NCBI GenBank assembly: GCA_002493325.1
Contig: DKYL01000005.1
Location: 1 to 38,491 of the forward strand
Source of the DNA: Ruminococcaceae bacterium UBA7101
GTDB lineage: Bacteria > Bacillota > Clostridia > Oscillospirales > Acutalibacteraceae
Direction of reading: 5' to 3'
DNA length: 38,491 bases
In this document: positions 1 to 6,405 of the stretch, one piece after another
Numbering within the stretch: position 1 is the first letter of the stretch
Layout: each line of letters starts with the position of its first letter
Notes under the pieces: generated by a model
Told to the model about the DNA's origin: nothing
Seen by the model: the letters and a program-made list of their open reading frames with translations, nothing else
Database searches by the model: none
Translations under genes and position numbers: made by a program

Positions 1-55
1 AAGACACCGCCCTTTCACGGCGGTAACACGGGTTCAATTCCCGTCCGGGTCACCA
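1..55 (+). tRNA. tRNA-Glu (UUC), 3' part
   Basis: The window opens inside a tRNA gene. The anticodon arm is visible as CCGCC (7-11), a seven-base loop (12-18) and GGCGG (19-23). The anticodon TTC at 14-16 reads glutamate codons. The T arm follows (ACGGG, TTCAATT, CCCGT), then the 3' acceptor strand CCGGGTC, discriminator A and an encoded CCA at 53-55. The D arm and the 5' acceptor strand lie upstream of the window. The 3' end is duplicated at 195-243. Confidence 0.93.
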
Positions 56-59
56 AATG

Positions 60-92
60 AAAAGACAGTTGCTTTTGCGACTGTCTTTTTTT
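60..92 (+). terminator. Intrinsic terminator of tRNA-Glu
   Basis: A perfect stem AAAAGACAGT / ACTGTCTTTT is extended inwards by GC pairs around a TTTT loop and ends in a T tract. It starts five bases after the CCA end, so it should end the tRNA transcript. Confidence 0.9.
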
Positions 93-110
93 ACAATCAT
101 TTGGGCGGAT

Positions 111-201
111 GGGAATTGAAACGAACTCTGCAAATTGGAACGAAGCGAAATTTGCAGGAAAAAGCTCCGGTGGAGCTTTTGATAGCTGAGAAGAAATTCC
201 C
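111..201 (+). repeat. Palindromic three-way-junction module after tRNA-Glu
   Basis: The outer arms GGGAATT (111-117) and AATTCCC (195-201) enclose two perfect hairpins. The first is CTGCAAATT (128-136) with AATTTGCAG (149-157). The second is AAAAGCTCC (160-168), loop GGT, GGAGCTTTT (172-180). The right outer arm is also the start of the duplicated tRNA 3' end. No credible protein is encoded. This looks like a small non-autonomous repeat or structured RNA module that uses tRNA sequence as one boundary. The mobile or RNA nature is inference. Confidence 0.6.
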
Positions 202-243
202 GTCCGGGTCACCAAATGAAAAGACAGTTGCTTTTGCGGCTGT
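195..243 (+). repeat. Second copy of tRNA-Glu 3' end plus terminator arm
   Basis: Bases 195-243 match 36-84 at a constant offset of 159, with one mismatch (A80 versus G239). The copy covers the T-arm 3' strand, the acceptor 3' strand, CCA, the spacer and the left arm and loop of the terminator. The homology stops before the right terminator arm is complete, so the copy is neither a working tRNA nor a full terminator. Duplication of a tRNA 3' end resembles att-site duplication, but the enclosed segment is far too small for an integrative element. Confidence 0.85.
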
Positions 244-344
244 GTTATTTTGTTATATCGGCTGTTCTTTTGCTGAAAAATGCATTATGAAGTGCGCATC
301 ATAAGTTTTTTTACCAAAATTTGTCATTATTTTGTCAAAAAATG

Positions 345-373
345 TTGAATAAATCACAAAGCTATATTAAAAT
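345..373 (+). promoter_or_regulatory. Candidate promoter of the sigma factor operon
   Basis: TTGAAT (345-350) and TAAAAT (368-373) are separated by 17 bases, a fair match to a housekeeping promoter. The start codon lies 33 bases downstream. Confidence 0.45.
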
Positions 374-405
374 AATATGGTAAAACTAATGATTGGGGAT
401 TAGCT

Positions 406-969
406 ATGGATAAAAATGTTGATTCCGAAAAAGTTAATAAACAAGTAATGGAATTGTGGGACGAATTTGGACCAGGTATAAGCAGGCTGTGTCATATGAA
501 ACTCTCTAATTATCCCCAGGATGCAGAAGATGTTACGTCGGAAATTTATCTGGCGCTGCATAATGCTGTTTATGACGATAAGATAAAAGGTAATCCTAAG
601 TCCTGGCTTTACAGCGTTACCAGAAATCTGATTAATAAAAAGTATAAAGAAATCATCCAAAGACGAAAAAGATATGTAAGTCTGAATGACAAAAATTATT
701 GTCACCGTCTGTCTTATGAAATTGATATTCTTGAGCCAAGGGTCAGCGAAGAAAAGATTATGGAGATGAAAAAGGAGATAGAGGGCGAACTTTCTCCCGA
801 TGAAAATAATTTGCTTGATTTAATTTACAGAAAAAAGAAAAAGCATAAAAAGATTGCTAAAAAGCTGGATACCACTGAAAATGCAGTAAAGCAAAGAAAT
901 TACAGGCTGAAACGCAATATTAAAAGCAAGGCTCACAGGAAAATGGAAGATTATATTAACAGTTTGTAA
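406..969 (+). CDS. ECF-type sigma-70 family RNA polymerase sigma factor
   Basis: A 187-residue protein with the size and layout of an extracytoplasmic-function sigma factor. Residues about 20-75 form region 2, with the DAEDVTSEIYLALHNAV helix and the following PKSWLYSVTRNLI segment typical of the family. Residues about 130-180 form region 4, with the helix-turn-helix KIAKKLDTTENAVKQRNYRL. A lysine-rich linker lies between. The ATG follows a GGGGAT ribosome site. The next gene encodes a one-pass membrane protein with a short acidic cytoplasmic domain, the usual place for the cognate anti-sigma factor. Target genes are unknown. The operon is AT-rich compared with the metabolic genes in the window. 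Confidence 0.88.
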   Translation: MDKNVDSEKVNKQVMELWDEFGPGISRLCHMKLSNYPQDAEDVTSEIYLALHNAVYDDKIKGNPKSWLYSVTRNLINKKYKEIIQRRKRYVSLNDKNYCHRLSYEIDILEPRVSEEKIMEMKKEIEGELSPDENNLLDLIYRKKKKHKKIAKKLDTTENAVKQRNYRLKRNIKSKAHRKMEDYINSL

Positions 970-987
970 ACAATTAAACTTTTTTAG

Positions 988-1001
988 ATTTTTTGTGTTA
1001 C
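988..1001 (+). promoter_or_regulatory. 14-base motif shared with the giant-protein leader
   Basis: ATTTTTTGTGTTAC occurs here, 43 bases before the anti-sigma-like gene, and again exactly at 16612-16625 upstream of the giant secreted protein. It could be part of a promoter read by the sigma factor encoded just upstream, but I do not see a convincingly spaced -10 element, so this is only a candidate. Confidence 0.3.
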
Positions 1002-1043
1002 TTTTTAATAAAACCGTAACTATACGTATGAGGCAATAGAATT

Positions 1044-1790
1044 ATGAAAAAAGAAACGTTTATGGCAATATTAGAGGAAGACTCAATGATCTTTACCGAA
1101 AAAGAGCTTTGGGAAATGATTGATGAGGAACTCGCCAAGGATCCGTCTGAAATGGATACGGATTTGGTTGACCTTTGTTTGGATGCGCTTGACGGAAAAT
1201 TTGATGATGAGGAAATAGAACGAATCAATACAAGAAAAAGATTAAGACCGGGCAAGATACTTTTAGTAGCGGCTGTTATTGTATTAATACTTGGAATTTC
1301 TCTTCCTGTCTGTGCAAAGCATCTTAACTTAAATACAGGTGAAGGCGTTGTTCATTATACAGGCGATCATTTTAATGTTAATATGGTTTCCTCTCAAAAC
1401 AGTGTAGATGTTTTGTCTCAACTCGAAAATGAAGATATCAATGCAGTTATTCCGAGTGAGCTGTTAAAAAGTGAATATTCATATGATAATTATCAGCTGA
1501 ATAAAGGAAATCTTGATTGCAAAGTATATTATGTAGAATTTAATAATAAAAATATTGATGGCTCTATAACTATTAAAAATTATACAAATGATTATGATTT
1601 CTTAATAGGAAAAAATTATACAGATGGTGATTTTGAAAATATAGAACAAATCAATAAATCTGGTATTGACATTTTAGTGTTTGGTGATGACGAAACATCA
1701 TACATTTATTATGTTATAGAAAATAATGAATATAATATAGCATTAACTTGTGATTATTCTACTGCCTACAATATTGCTGAAACATTGTGA
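1044..1790 (+). CDS. Single-pass membrane anti-sigma-like protein
   Basis: A 248-residue protein. Residues 1-68 are acidic and predicted cytoplasmic. A basic stretch (RKRLRPGK) precedes one membrane span at about 71-91, and the rest is an asparagine-rich extracytoplasmic domain that I do not recognise. This N-in topology directly after an ECF sigma gene fits a membrane anti-sigma factor that holds the sigma at the membrane. No zinc-binding HxxxCxxC anti-sigma motif is present. Residues 27-54 (DEELAKDP through VDLCLDALDGKFD) recur almost unchanged in a separate soluble protein at 34505-34699, marking this segment as a conserved module and the probable sigma-binding part. Start chosen at the ATG with a GAGGC ribosome site. 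Function is inferred from context. Confidence 0.7.
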   Translation: MKKETFMAILEEDSMIFTEKELWEMIDEELAKDPSEMDTDLVDLCLDALDGKFDDEEIERINTRKRLRPGKILLVAAVIVLILGISLPVCAKHLNLNTGEGVVHYTGDHFNVNMVSSQNSVDVLSQLENEDINAVIPSELLKSEYSYDNYQLNKGNLDCKVYYVEFNNKNIDGSITIKNYTNDYDFLIGKNYTDGDFENIEQINKSGIDILVFGDDETSYIYYVIENNEYNIALTCDYSTAYNIAETL

Positions 1791-1802
1791 GGAGAATAAT
1801 TA

Positions 1803-2264
1803 ATGAAAAGTTTTTTTAAAAAAGCGGTATGTGTTATATTTGCCGTATTGATGCTTTTGCCGGCTAACATCAGTGCTATGGCGAATGATGCGTATGCACC
1901 TGAAACCGTTGAGGCGCAGAATGAGGATATGGCAAGAATCAGCGGTTTAATAATATCATATTATATTGCTGTAGAGGGAAGCGGAACGAATCTTAAAATC
2001 GGTGCAAAAATTGTATGTAAAACAGAAGTTGTAAAATGCGGCTTTAAAGAGATTATGATTCAGAGAAGAAAAAGCAGTTTAGACAGCTGGGCAGATTATT
2101 TTTCATATAAAGAGGTTTATGCTGACAGAAGCTCAAATGATTATGCTAAGACCGTACCTGTAACAAGCGGTTATCAGTACAGAGCAACCTGTAAGTTCTA
2201 TGCAAAGAAAAATCTGCTTTCAACACAGACAATAAGTGCAAATTCTAATACAGTTTATATTTAA
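1803..2264 (+). CDS. Small secreted protein of the sigma operon
   Basis: A 153-residue protein that begins with a classical signal peptide: MKSFFKKA, a hydrophobic core to about residue 20, and probable cleavage after ISAMA. The mature part of about 125 residues is rich in beta-prone stretches with several Lys/Arg and two cysteines. It resembles small extracellular beta-sandwich proteins of Clostridia (DUF6147-like), but I cannot confirm the family. It starts 12 bases after the anti-sigma-like gene with a strong GAGGAG site, so the three genes form one operon. It may be an envelope effector or a ligand for the extracytoplasmic part of the preceding protein; that is inference. Confidence 0.7.
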   Translation: MKSFFKKAVCVIFAVLMLLPANISAMANDAYAPETVEAQNEDMARISGLIISYYIAVEGSGTNLKIGAKIVCKTEVVKCGFKEIMIQRRKSSLDSWADYFSYKEVYADRSSNDYAKTVPVTSGYQYRATCKFYAKKNLLSTQTISANSNTVYI

Positions 2265-2267
2265 AAC

Positions 2268-2309
2268 AAAAACCGTACAGTAAGAAAAAACTTACTGTAC
2301 GGTTTTTTT
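2268..2309 (+). terminator. Strong terminator, probably bidirectional
   Basis: AAAAACCGTACAGTAAG pairs with CTTACTGTACGGTTTTT across an AAAAAA loop, a perfect 17-bp stem with a following T run. It ends the sigma operon and overlaps the last two bases of the stop codon of the convergent small gene on the minus strand, so it probably serves both. Confidence 0.9.
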
Positions 2310-2469
2310 AATGAGAATTAATGTTGCCTATTGCGACTTTTACAGCCTCAATAACGAATGCTGAAAAATTGCAGTTTGTTCCTTTAATCGCTTCATTGAT
2401 ATCCTTAACAACTGTATCAGGAAATCTTATTTGTTTTACCGTTGTTGAGGGTATTTCAAATTTTTTCAT
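2308..2469 (-). CDS. 53-residue ribbon-helix-helix protein
   Basis: A minus-strand reading frame from ATG at 2469 to TAA at 2308 encodes 53 residues. The layout matches the ribbon-helix-helix (Arc/MetJ/CopG) fold: a beta strand VKQIRFPDTV near residues 11-20, helix 1 (VKDINEAIKG), the turn TNCNFS, and helix 2 (AFVIEAVKVAIGNI). Such proteins bind DNA as dimers and are often antitoxins or plasmid/phage regulators. No toxin gene lies next to it. A GGCGGTG ribosome site is five bases before the ATG and can pair with an upstream ACCGC, so translation may be partly masked. A TATAAT-like -10 lies at 2500-2505 on the minus strand. It is 81 bases downstream of rsmE on the same strand. Confidence 0.7.
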   Translation of the reverse strand: MKKFEIPSTTVKQIRFPDTVVKDINEAIKGTNCNFSAFVIEAVKVAIGNINSH

Positions 2470-2550
2470 TTTTTCACCGCCTTATTGCTTAGTGCGGTAA
2501 TTATATCATATTTAAATTTAGAATATTGTCCGCTATATTGGTCAAAATTA

Positions 2551-3273
2551 TTATTCCATATTATCTGTTAAAAGCATTATGGCAGTAAGTGCGGCAACAG
2601 GTGCGGTCTGGGTACGCAGTATTCTTTTGCCCAATGTGGCAACGGTGCCGCCGTTTTCCTTTATCAGTGCAACCTCGCTTTCCTCAAAGCCGCCCTCGGG
2701 TCCGATGTAGATTGAAACCGTTTGCGTATTTTTATTGATAATTTCTTTCAGCGGTGAGCCGCCGCCCTCATAAAACAAAATTTTAAGCCGGCTGTTATCC
2801 TTGGATACTGCTGTTTTCAAATCGGTCATTTCACCGATTGTGGGGATAATGCCCCTGCCGCTTTGCTGAGCAGCCTCAAGCGCAATTTTCTGATAGCGTG
2901 CCTGCTTCTTTTTAGCCGATTTGCTGTCGGGGCGGCTGACACTCCTGTGTGTCAGAACAGGCTGAATTTCAGTTATGCCAAGCTCGGTGCATTTTTGAAT
3001 AATATCCTCAAGCTTGTCACCCTTCGGCACGCCCTGATACAGCTTTGCTTTAACAGTCGGCTCGCAGTTATTTGCCTGCTCATAGCAGACGGAGAGGGTG
3101 ACACTGTTGCTGTCGATTGTGTCAATGATACAGCCGTAGTCTTTGCCATTGCCGCAGGACAGCGTCAGCATATCCCCAACCTTCATTCTGAGTGATTTTG
3201 AAATATGGCGGGATTGCTCTTCGTTTAAAATTACTTTGCCCTTCGGCTCAAAATCAATAAATAATTTTTGCAT
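2551..3273 (-). CDS. rsmE: 16S rRNA (uracil-1498-N3)-methyltransferase RsmE
   Basis: A 240-residue SPOUT-class methyltransferase that methylates N3 of U1498 in 16S rRNA with S-adenosylmethionine. Residues 1-70 form the N-terminal RNA-binding barrel (LNEEQSRHISKSLRMKVGD). Family motifs follow: KGDKLEDIIQKCTELGI (84-100), EAAQQSGR (133-140), GPEGGF (191-196) in the SAM-binding knot, and LGKRILRTQTAPVAAL (214-229). Length is normal for the family. It lies 23 bases downstream of the glycosylase gene on the same strand, probably in one transcript. The usual partner prmA is absent here. Confidence 0.95.
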   Translation of the reverse strand: MQKLFIDFEPKGKVILNEEQSRHISKSLRMKVGDMLTLSCGNGKDYGCIIDTIDSNSVTLSVCYEQANNCEPTVKAKLYQGVPKGDKLEDIIQKCTELGITEIQPVLTHRSVSRPDSKSAKKKQARYQKIALEAAQQSGRGIIPTIGEMTDLKTAVSKDNSRLKILFYEGGGSPLKEIINKNTQTVSIYIGPEGGFEESEVALIKENGGTVATLGKRILRTQTAPVAALTAIMLLTDNME

Positions 3274-3296
3274 TTCTTTTCCTCTTATACTATGTA

Positions 3297-4115
3297 TTAC
3301 AGATTATTCCTTGCCCAGTGGAACAGATACTGCTGTGCAATTCCGCCGATTCCGTCAAAGCATTGGGGCAGTCCGTCGGGATAATACGCCATAACTCGTT
3401 TCATCCACACATCAACGGGGAATGCGTCATAAAAGCCGAAGCCGAACAGCAGTGCACAGTTTGCAACCTTGATACCTACTCCATAAATTTTTAAAAGCTC
3501 TTTTCTTGCATCGTCAAGGGGAAGGGCTTTTATTTTTTCAAAATCTATTGCACCGCCTGCCACAGCTTTTGAAAGCTTTTCAAGGTATTTTGCCCTGTAT
3601 CCTGTGCCCAGTGCCTCAAAGTCCTCAACAGTTAATGTGCTGAGCTTTTCCGCAGAGGGGAAGGAAAAATAGCCGTCGCAGATTTCATCACCGTATGTTC
3701 TGCATAAGCGGTCAATAATTCCTTTTATCCTTTTGATATTATTCTGCTGGCTGATTACAAAGGAGCAAAGCACCTCCCAGCTATCCTGATTTAAAATTCT
3801 TATGCCGTAATATTCGTCAACTGTGGGAGCAATCAGCTTGTCCTGTTTCAGTGTGTTGCAGATTGCAGTATAATCCTTTTCAAAGTCAAAATAATCTTTC
3901 CAGATATTCTCATAGCTTTCCTTTGTGGTATTTCTGAGAATGACTGTGTCGCCGTTTTTTGAAATATTAAGGTATACACCCTTAACAACACCGCTCCAAC
4001 TATTATCCTTATTTTTTACCCAGCGGAATGCCTGACCGCAGTCAAGTGTTAAATCCAGATCAAGACATTTGACATTTTCAAGAATGATGTCATTGCTGTC
4101 GTATTTTATATTCAT
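3297..4115 (-). CDS. 8-oxoguanine DNA glycosylase/AP lyase (OGG1 type)
   Basis: A 272-residue base-excision repair enzyme that removes 8-oxoguanine from DNA and nicks the abasic site. The N-terminal OGG1 domain carries LDCGQAFRW (24-32). The HhH-GPD core carries CSFVISQQNN (117-126), ALGTGYRAKYL (168-178), the helix-hairpin-helix LLKIYGVGIKVANC with catalytic Lys216, and PVDVWMKR with the catalytic Asp235. These residues match the Lys/Asp pair of human OGG1 and Clostridium Ogg. The start ATG at 4115 opens a run that has no better internal start. It is first in a two-gene unit with rsmE. An oxygen-damage repair enzyme fits an anaerobe that also carries rubrerythrin. Confidence 0.93.
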   Translation of the reverse strand: MNIKYDSNDIILENVKCLDLDLTLDCGQAFRWVKNKDNSWSGVVKGVYLNISKNGDTVILRNTTKESYENIWKDYFDFEKDYTAICNTLKQDKLIAPTVDEYYGIRILNQDSWEVLCSFVISQQNNIKRIKGIIDRLCRTYGDEICDGYFSFPSAEKLSTLTVEDFEALGTGYRAKYLEKLSKAVAGGAIDFEKIKALPLDDARKELLKIYGVGIKVANCALLFGFGFYDAFPVDVWMKRVMAYYPDGLPQCFDGIGGIAQQYLFHWARNNL

Positions 4116-4452
4116 AAATTAATCCTCTTTTCGCCTACTGAGAGTATAACATTTTTTTGTCAAGAGTGAAAGTAAAAAATAGCAATTTACACAAAAAGTT
4201 ATGTCAAAAGGGTTACATTTGAAATTGTTGAAAACTATGTGTAAATTATTGAAAAGTCAAGTGTTTTTTTAAAAAATTTAGTTTTCAACAGCGATTTTCA
4301 CGCAATATAGCGGTGTTTGACGCACTTTTTAACATTTTCCACAGAGTTTTCCACAGCGATTTTTTATCACGGTTTATATACATTTGGTTAATAAAAATCT
4401 TGTCAAGGATTATTTTTTGAAAAAATTCACAAAAAGCGACAAATAATTTTAG
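4116..4452. other. AT-rich gap with DnaA-box-like repeats
   Basis: No gene is visible in this divergent, very AT-rich stretch. It holds two TTTTCCACA boxes (4335-4343 and 4347-4355), which differ by one base from the DnaA box TTATCCACA. It also holds a repeat GTTTTCxACAGCGATTTT at 4281-4298 and 4346-4363, each followed closely by CACG. Related words (TTTACACA at 4186-4193, GTGTAAAT near 4240) recur. It could bind DnaA or another initiator or regulator. No dnaA, dnaN, rpmH or gyr genes are near, so it is not the usual oriC setting. Confidence 0.4.
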
Positions 4453-4482
4453 GTATATTTTAAGCCACTTTTTCCTACACTA
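4453..4482 (+). promoter_or_regulatory. Possible forespore sigma-G-type promoter for the sleB operon
   Basis: GTATA (4453-4457) matches the sigma-G -35 consensus. TACACTA (4476-4482), 18 bases on, matches five of seven positions of the -10 consensus CATNHTA. sleB is a sigma-G gene in Bacillus subtilis, which supports the reading. No good housekeeping promoter is seen here. Confidence 0.4.
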
Positions 4483-4512
4483 ATTGTATAAAAATTTGAA
4501 AGGAAATCAAAA

Positions 4513-4779
4513 ATGATTAAGGGTGTAAATAAGCAGATATTGGAAGTGACAAATACGGAAAATCCATATTTTGAAAAAATAATTTTTTTTGTTAAGCCCG
4601 AATACAAATCGGCAGACAGAAAAAAGCTGCAGAAGGAGGCAGAGGCGTTGGCAACAATAACGCAAAAGCCCCCAAGAATCAAAGTTCCGAAAAAGAAAAT
4701 TTTTAGGATTGCCGTTGGCTCAGTGCTATTCACAGGAGCAGGCTTCGCTCTTTCATTTTTAATGAATTTAATTTTTTGA
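4513..4779 (+). CDS. Small C-terminally anchored membrane protein upstream of sleB
   Basis: An 88-residue protein with a soluble, lysine-rich N-terminal part (residues 1-65) and one C-terminal membrane span (about 66-88, IAVGSVLFTGAGFALSFLMNLIF). No signal peptide is present, so it is probably tail-anchored with the basic part in the cytoplasm. A GAAAGGA site precedes the ATG. Its stop codon lies inside the ribosome site of sleB, so the two are co-transcribed and probably co-translated. I do not recognise the family. Context suggests a forespore membrane protein expressed with the cortex-lytic enzyme. It is not YpeB, the usual SleB partner, which is much larger. Confidence 0.65.
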   Translation: MIKGVNKQILEVTNTENPYFEKIIFFVKPEYKSADRKKLQKEAEALATITQKPPRIKVPKKKIFRIAVGSVLFTGAGFALSFLMNLIF

Positions 4780-4790
4780 GGTGGAAAGAT

Positions 4791-5501
4791 ATGACAGTTT
4801 ATAAGGCTTTTAAGAATTTCACGGCGGTGCTTACAGCACTGGCAGTTATTCTTGCGGCAGGGACAGTATTCGGTATAGGCTATAAGGTTTATCACGACAG
4901 GCAGGAAAGCAGCTACACTTTATCAAAGCTCGGCTCAAGCGGTGATGAGGTTAAGTCCATTCAACGGAAGCTCAATTCCCTCGGCTATTACAAAGGCTCT
5001 ATTGACGGCATTTACGGTACGGAAACAAAGAAGGCAGTAACCTCCTTTCAGCGTAACTGCGGAATCACGGCTGACGGAATATGCGGTTCACAGACCTTGC
5101 TTTATCTCGGACTGGGCGGCAGCAGCTCCGGCAACAATACAAGCTATTCAAGCTCAGATGTTCAGCTACTTGCAAAGGTTATCAGTGCCGAGGCTCGCGG
5201 TGAATCCTATGAGGGACAGGTTGCCGTAGGTGCGGTAATCCTCAACAGGGTAAAGCATCCTAGCTTTCCCGACTCCTTAAGCGGTGTTATTTATCAGAAG
5301 GGTGCATTTTCCTGTGTAAACGACTCAAACTGGTATGCAGAGGTTGCAGACTCCGCAAAGCGTGCGGCAGTTGATGCTATAAACGGCTGGGACCCTTCAG
5401 GCGGTGCAATTTATTATTTTAATGCCAGCAAGACAAACGATGCCTTTATGCATTCAAGACCTGTTGTTAAGGTTATCGGCAATCATAAATTCTGCAAATA
5501 A
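4791..5501 (+). CDS. sleB: Spore cortex-lytic enzyme SleB
   Basis: A 236-residue protein that degrades spore cortex peptidoglycan during germination as a lytic transglycosylase-type enzyme. It has an N-terminal signal/anchor (residues 9-32), a peptidoglycan-binding domain with two repeats (about 44-105, GDEVKSIQRKLNSLGYYKGSI and GIYGTETKKAVTSFQ), a Ser/Gly/Asn linker, and a Hydrolase_2 domain (about 122-236). The latter holds ISAEARGE with the catalytic Glu134, VAVGAVILNRVKHPSFP and AIYYFNASKTNDAFMHSRP. I start at the ATG at 4791 because GAGGTGG at 4778-4784 is its ribosome site; a TTG at 4776 would place that site inside the gene. ypeB is absent from the neighbourhood. Confidence 0.93.
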   Translation: MTVYKAFKNFTAVLTALAVILAAGTVFGIGYKVYHDRQESSYTLSKLGSSGDEVKSIQRKLNSLGYYKGSIDGIYGTETKKAVTSFQRNCGITADGICGSQTLLYLGLGGSSSGNNTSYSSSDVQLLAKVISAEARGESYEGQVAVGAVILNRVKHPSFPDSLSGVIYQKGAFSCVNDSNWYAEVADSAKRAAVDAINGWDPSGGAIYYFNASKTNDAFMHSRPVVKVIGNHKFCK

Positions 5502-5605
5502 TTTTTTTGGTAATATTATTTTTTAATAACAGATTTTCTTTATTTTATCCGTGCTTAAAATGCAGACAATAATATTGCACGTTAAGTGCGGGAGGAGAAT
5601 TTGTT

Positions 5606-5779
5606 ATGAAAAAAAAGACAGCAAACACAATGAGAGCACTTGGTGCAACATTTGCAGTATGCTCTGCAGTAGCAATTATGGGTGCAGCAAAAACAGAAAA
5701 TACGTCTGTTAAAAAAACAATGAAAAAAACAGCAGACAAGGTTGTAGGCTTTGTTGATACAGTAGCATCCTTAATGTAA
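5606..5779 (+). CDS. 57-residue small amphipathic/membrane protein
   Basis: An ATG at 5606 behind a strong GGGAGGAG site opens a 57-codon frame ending at TAA 5777-5779. The product starts MKKKTANTMRALG, has an Ala-rich hydrophobic helix (about residues 10-30), a lysine-rich middle (SVKKTMKKTADK) and an amphipathic end (VVGFVDTVASLM). It has its own terminator. It resembles short YtxH-like or phasin-like helical proteins common in Clostridia, but I cannot assign a family. It is not obviously co-transcribed with sleB, from which it is separated by 104 bases. Confidence 0.7.
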   Translation: MKKKTANTMRALGATFAVCSAVAIMGAAKTENTSVKKTMKKTADKVVGFVDTVASLM

Positions 5780-5790
5780 GCGGCTCTCAA

Positions 5791-5829
5791 AAATAAAAGC
5801 GAACAGTTTTATACTGCTCGCTTTTATTT
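5791..5829 (+). terminator. Intrinsic terminator after the 57-residue gene
   Basis: AAATAAAAGCGA pairs perfectly with TCGCTTTTATTT, extended by CAG/CTG around the loop, 11 bases after the stop codon. The A/T-rich outer arms allow activity in both directions. Confidence 0.85.
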
Positions 5830-5898
5830 AATGCATTTGCAGCAGGGTTGTGAATGAGCCTGATTCCCGAAGCAAAATAACCGATGAAAGCACCTCTC

Positions 5899-5927
5899 TT
5901 GACGGATTTATCGTTATAGGTTATACT
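5899..5927 (+). promoter_or_regulatory. Housekeeping promoter of the acetyltransferase gene
   Basis: TTGACG (5899-5904) and TATACT (5922-5927) are spaced by 17 bases, a near-consensus sigma-A promoter. The ATG is 23 bases downstream, with GGGGAGG between. Confidence 0.75.
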
Positions 5928-5950
5928 GATAAAAAGCGGGGAGGTATGTT

Positions 5951-6367
5951 ATGTTTTTTAAGATTATATATAGACTTTCACGGAAAATCCCGGGTGTTTC
6001 CCGTATTATGAAAATTCTTTATGGCTGCGATATTCCGAGAAAAGCAACCATAGGGAAAAATATAAGATTTCCCCACGACGGTTTGGGCGTTGTCATTCAT
6101 CCCAACACGGTGATAGGCGATAATGTCACAATACAGCATCATGTAACATTCGGAGTAAACGGCTTTGGCAACGGTGACTGCCCTGTTGTTCACGATAATG
6201 TTGTGCTTCAGCCCTATTCGATTATTGCAGGCGGGATTGATATTGGCGAAAACAGTGTAATAGGTGCCGGCAGTATAGTCCTGCACGATATTCCTGCAAA
6301 TACCGTGTTTTTCAATAAAAGAGAGGAATTTTCACGCCCCCGCAGGGAAAGCGAATATGTTAAATAA
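5951..6367 (+). CDS. Serine acetyltransferase-like hexapeptide-repeat protein
   Basis: A 138-residue left-handed beta-helix acetyltransferase. The segment FPHDGLGVVIHPNTVIGDNVTIQHHVTFG and the later IGENSVIGAGSIVLHDIPANTV match the catalytic and acetyl-CoA-binding core of CysE-type enzymes. It lacks the long helical N-terminal domain of full CysE, like the short serine acetyltransferases and capsule/colanic-acid acetyltransferases of gut bacteria. If it acts on serine, it makes O-acetylserine for cysteine synthesis, which would fit the nearby metY. A sugar substrate is equally possible from sequence. It is a single gene between a clear promoter and a terminator. Confidence 0.8.
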   Translation: MFFKIIYRLSRKIPGVSRIMKILYGCDIPRKATIGKNIRFPHDGLGVVIHPNTVIGDNVTIQHHVTFGVNGFGNGDCPVVHDNVVLQPYSIIAGGIDIGENSVIGAGSIVLHDIPANTVFFNKREEFSRPRRESEYVK

Positions 6368-6369
6368 AG

Positions 6370-6404
6370 AAACCGGTCCGGATATGAAATCCGGATCGGT
6401 TTTG
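6370..6404 (+). terminator. Bidirectional terminator between acetyltransferase and csoR
   Basis: AAACCGGTCCGGAT pairs with ATCCGGATCGGTTT (one G-T pair) around a short loop, with T runs on both strands. It sits between two convergent stop codons. Confidence 0.85.
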
Positions 6405-6405
6405 T

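Noticed and set aside
15..215. Open frame on the minus strand across tRNA-Glu and the repeat module
   Set aside because: It is antisense to tRNA sequence on both sides and lacks a ribosome site. It exists only because both tRNA-derived copies happen to be open.
36..243. attL/attR of a prophage or integrative element
   Set aside because: Only 159 bases separate the copies, with no integrase or cargo gene. A small repeat module explains the data better.
4281..4363. Chromosomal origin of replication
   Set aside because: Only two near-consensus DnaA boxes are seen and none of the usual oriC neighbours (dnaA, dnaN, rpmH, gyrB) are present. Kept as a possible secondary DnaA site.
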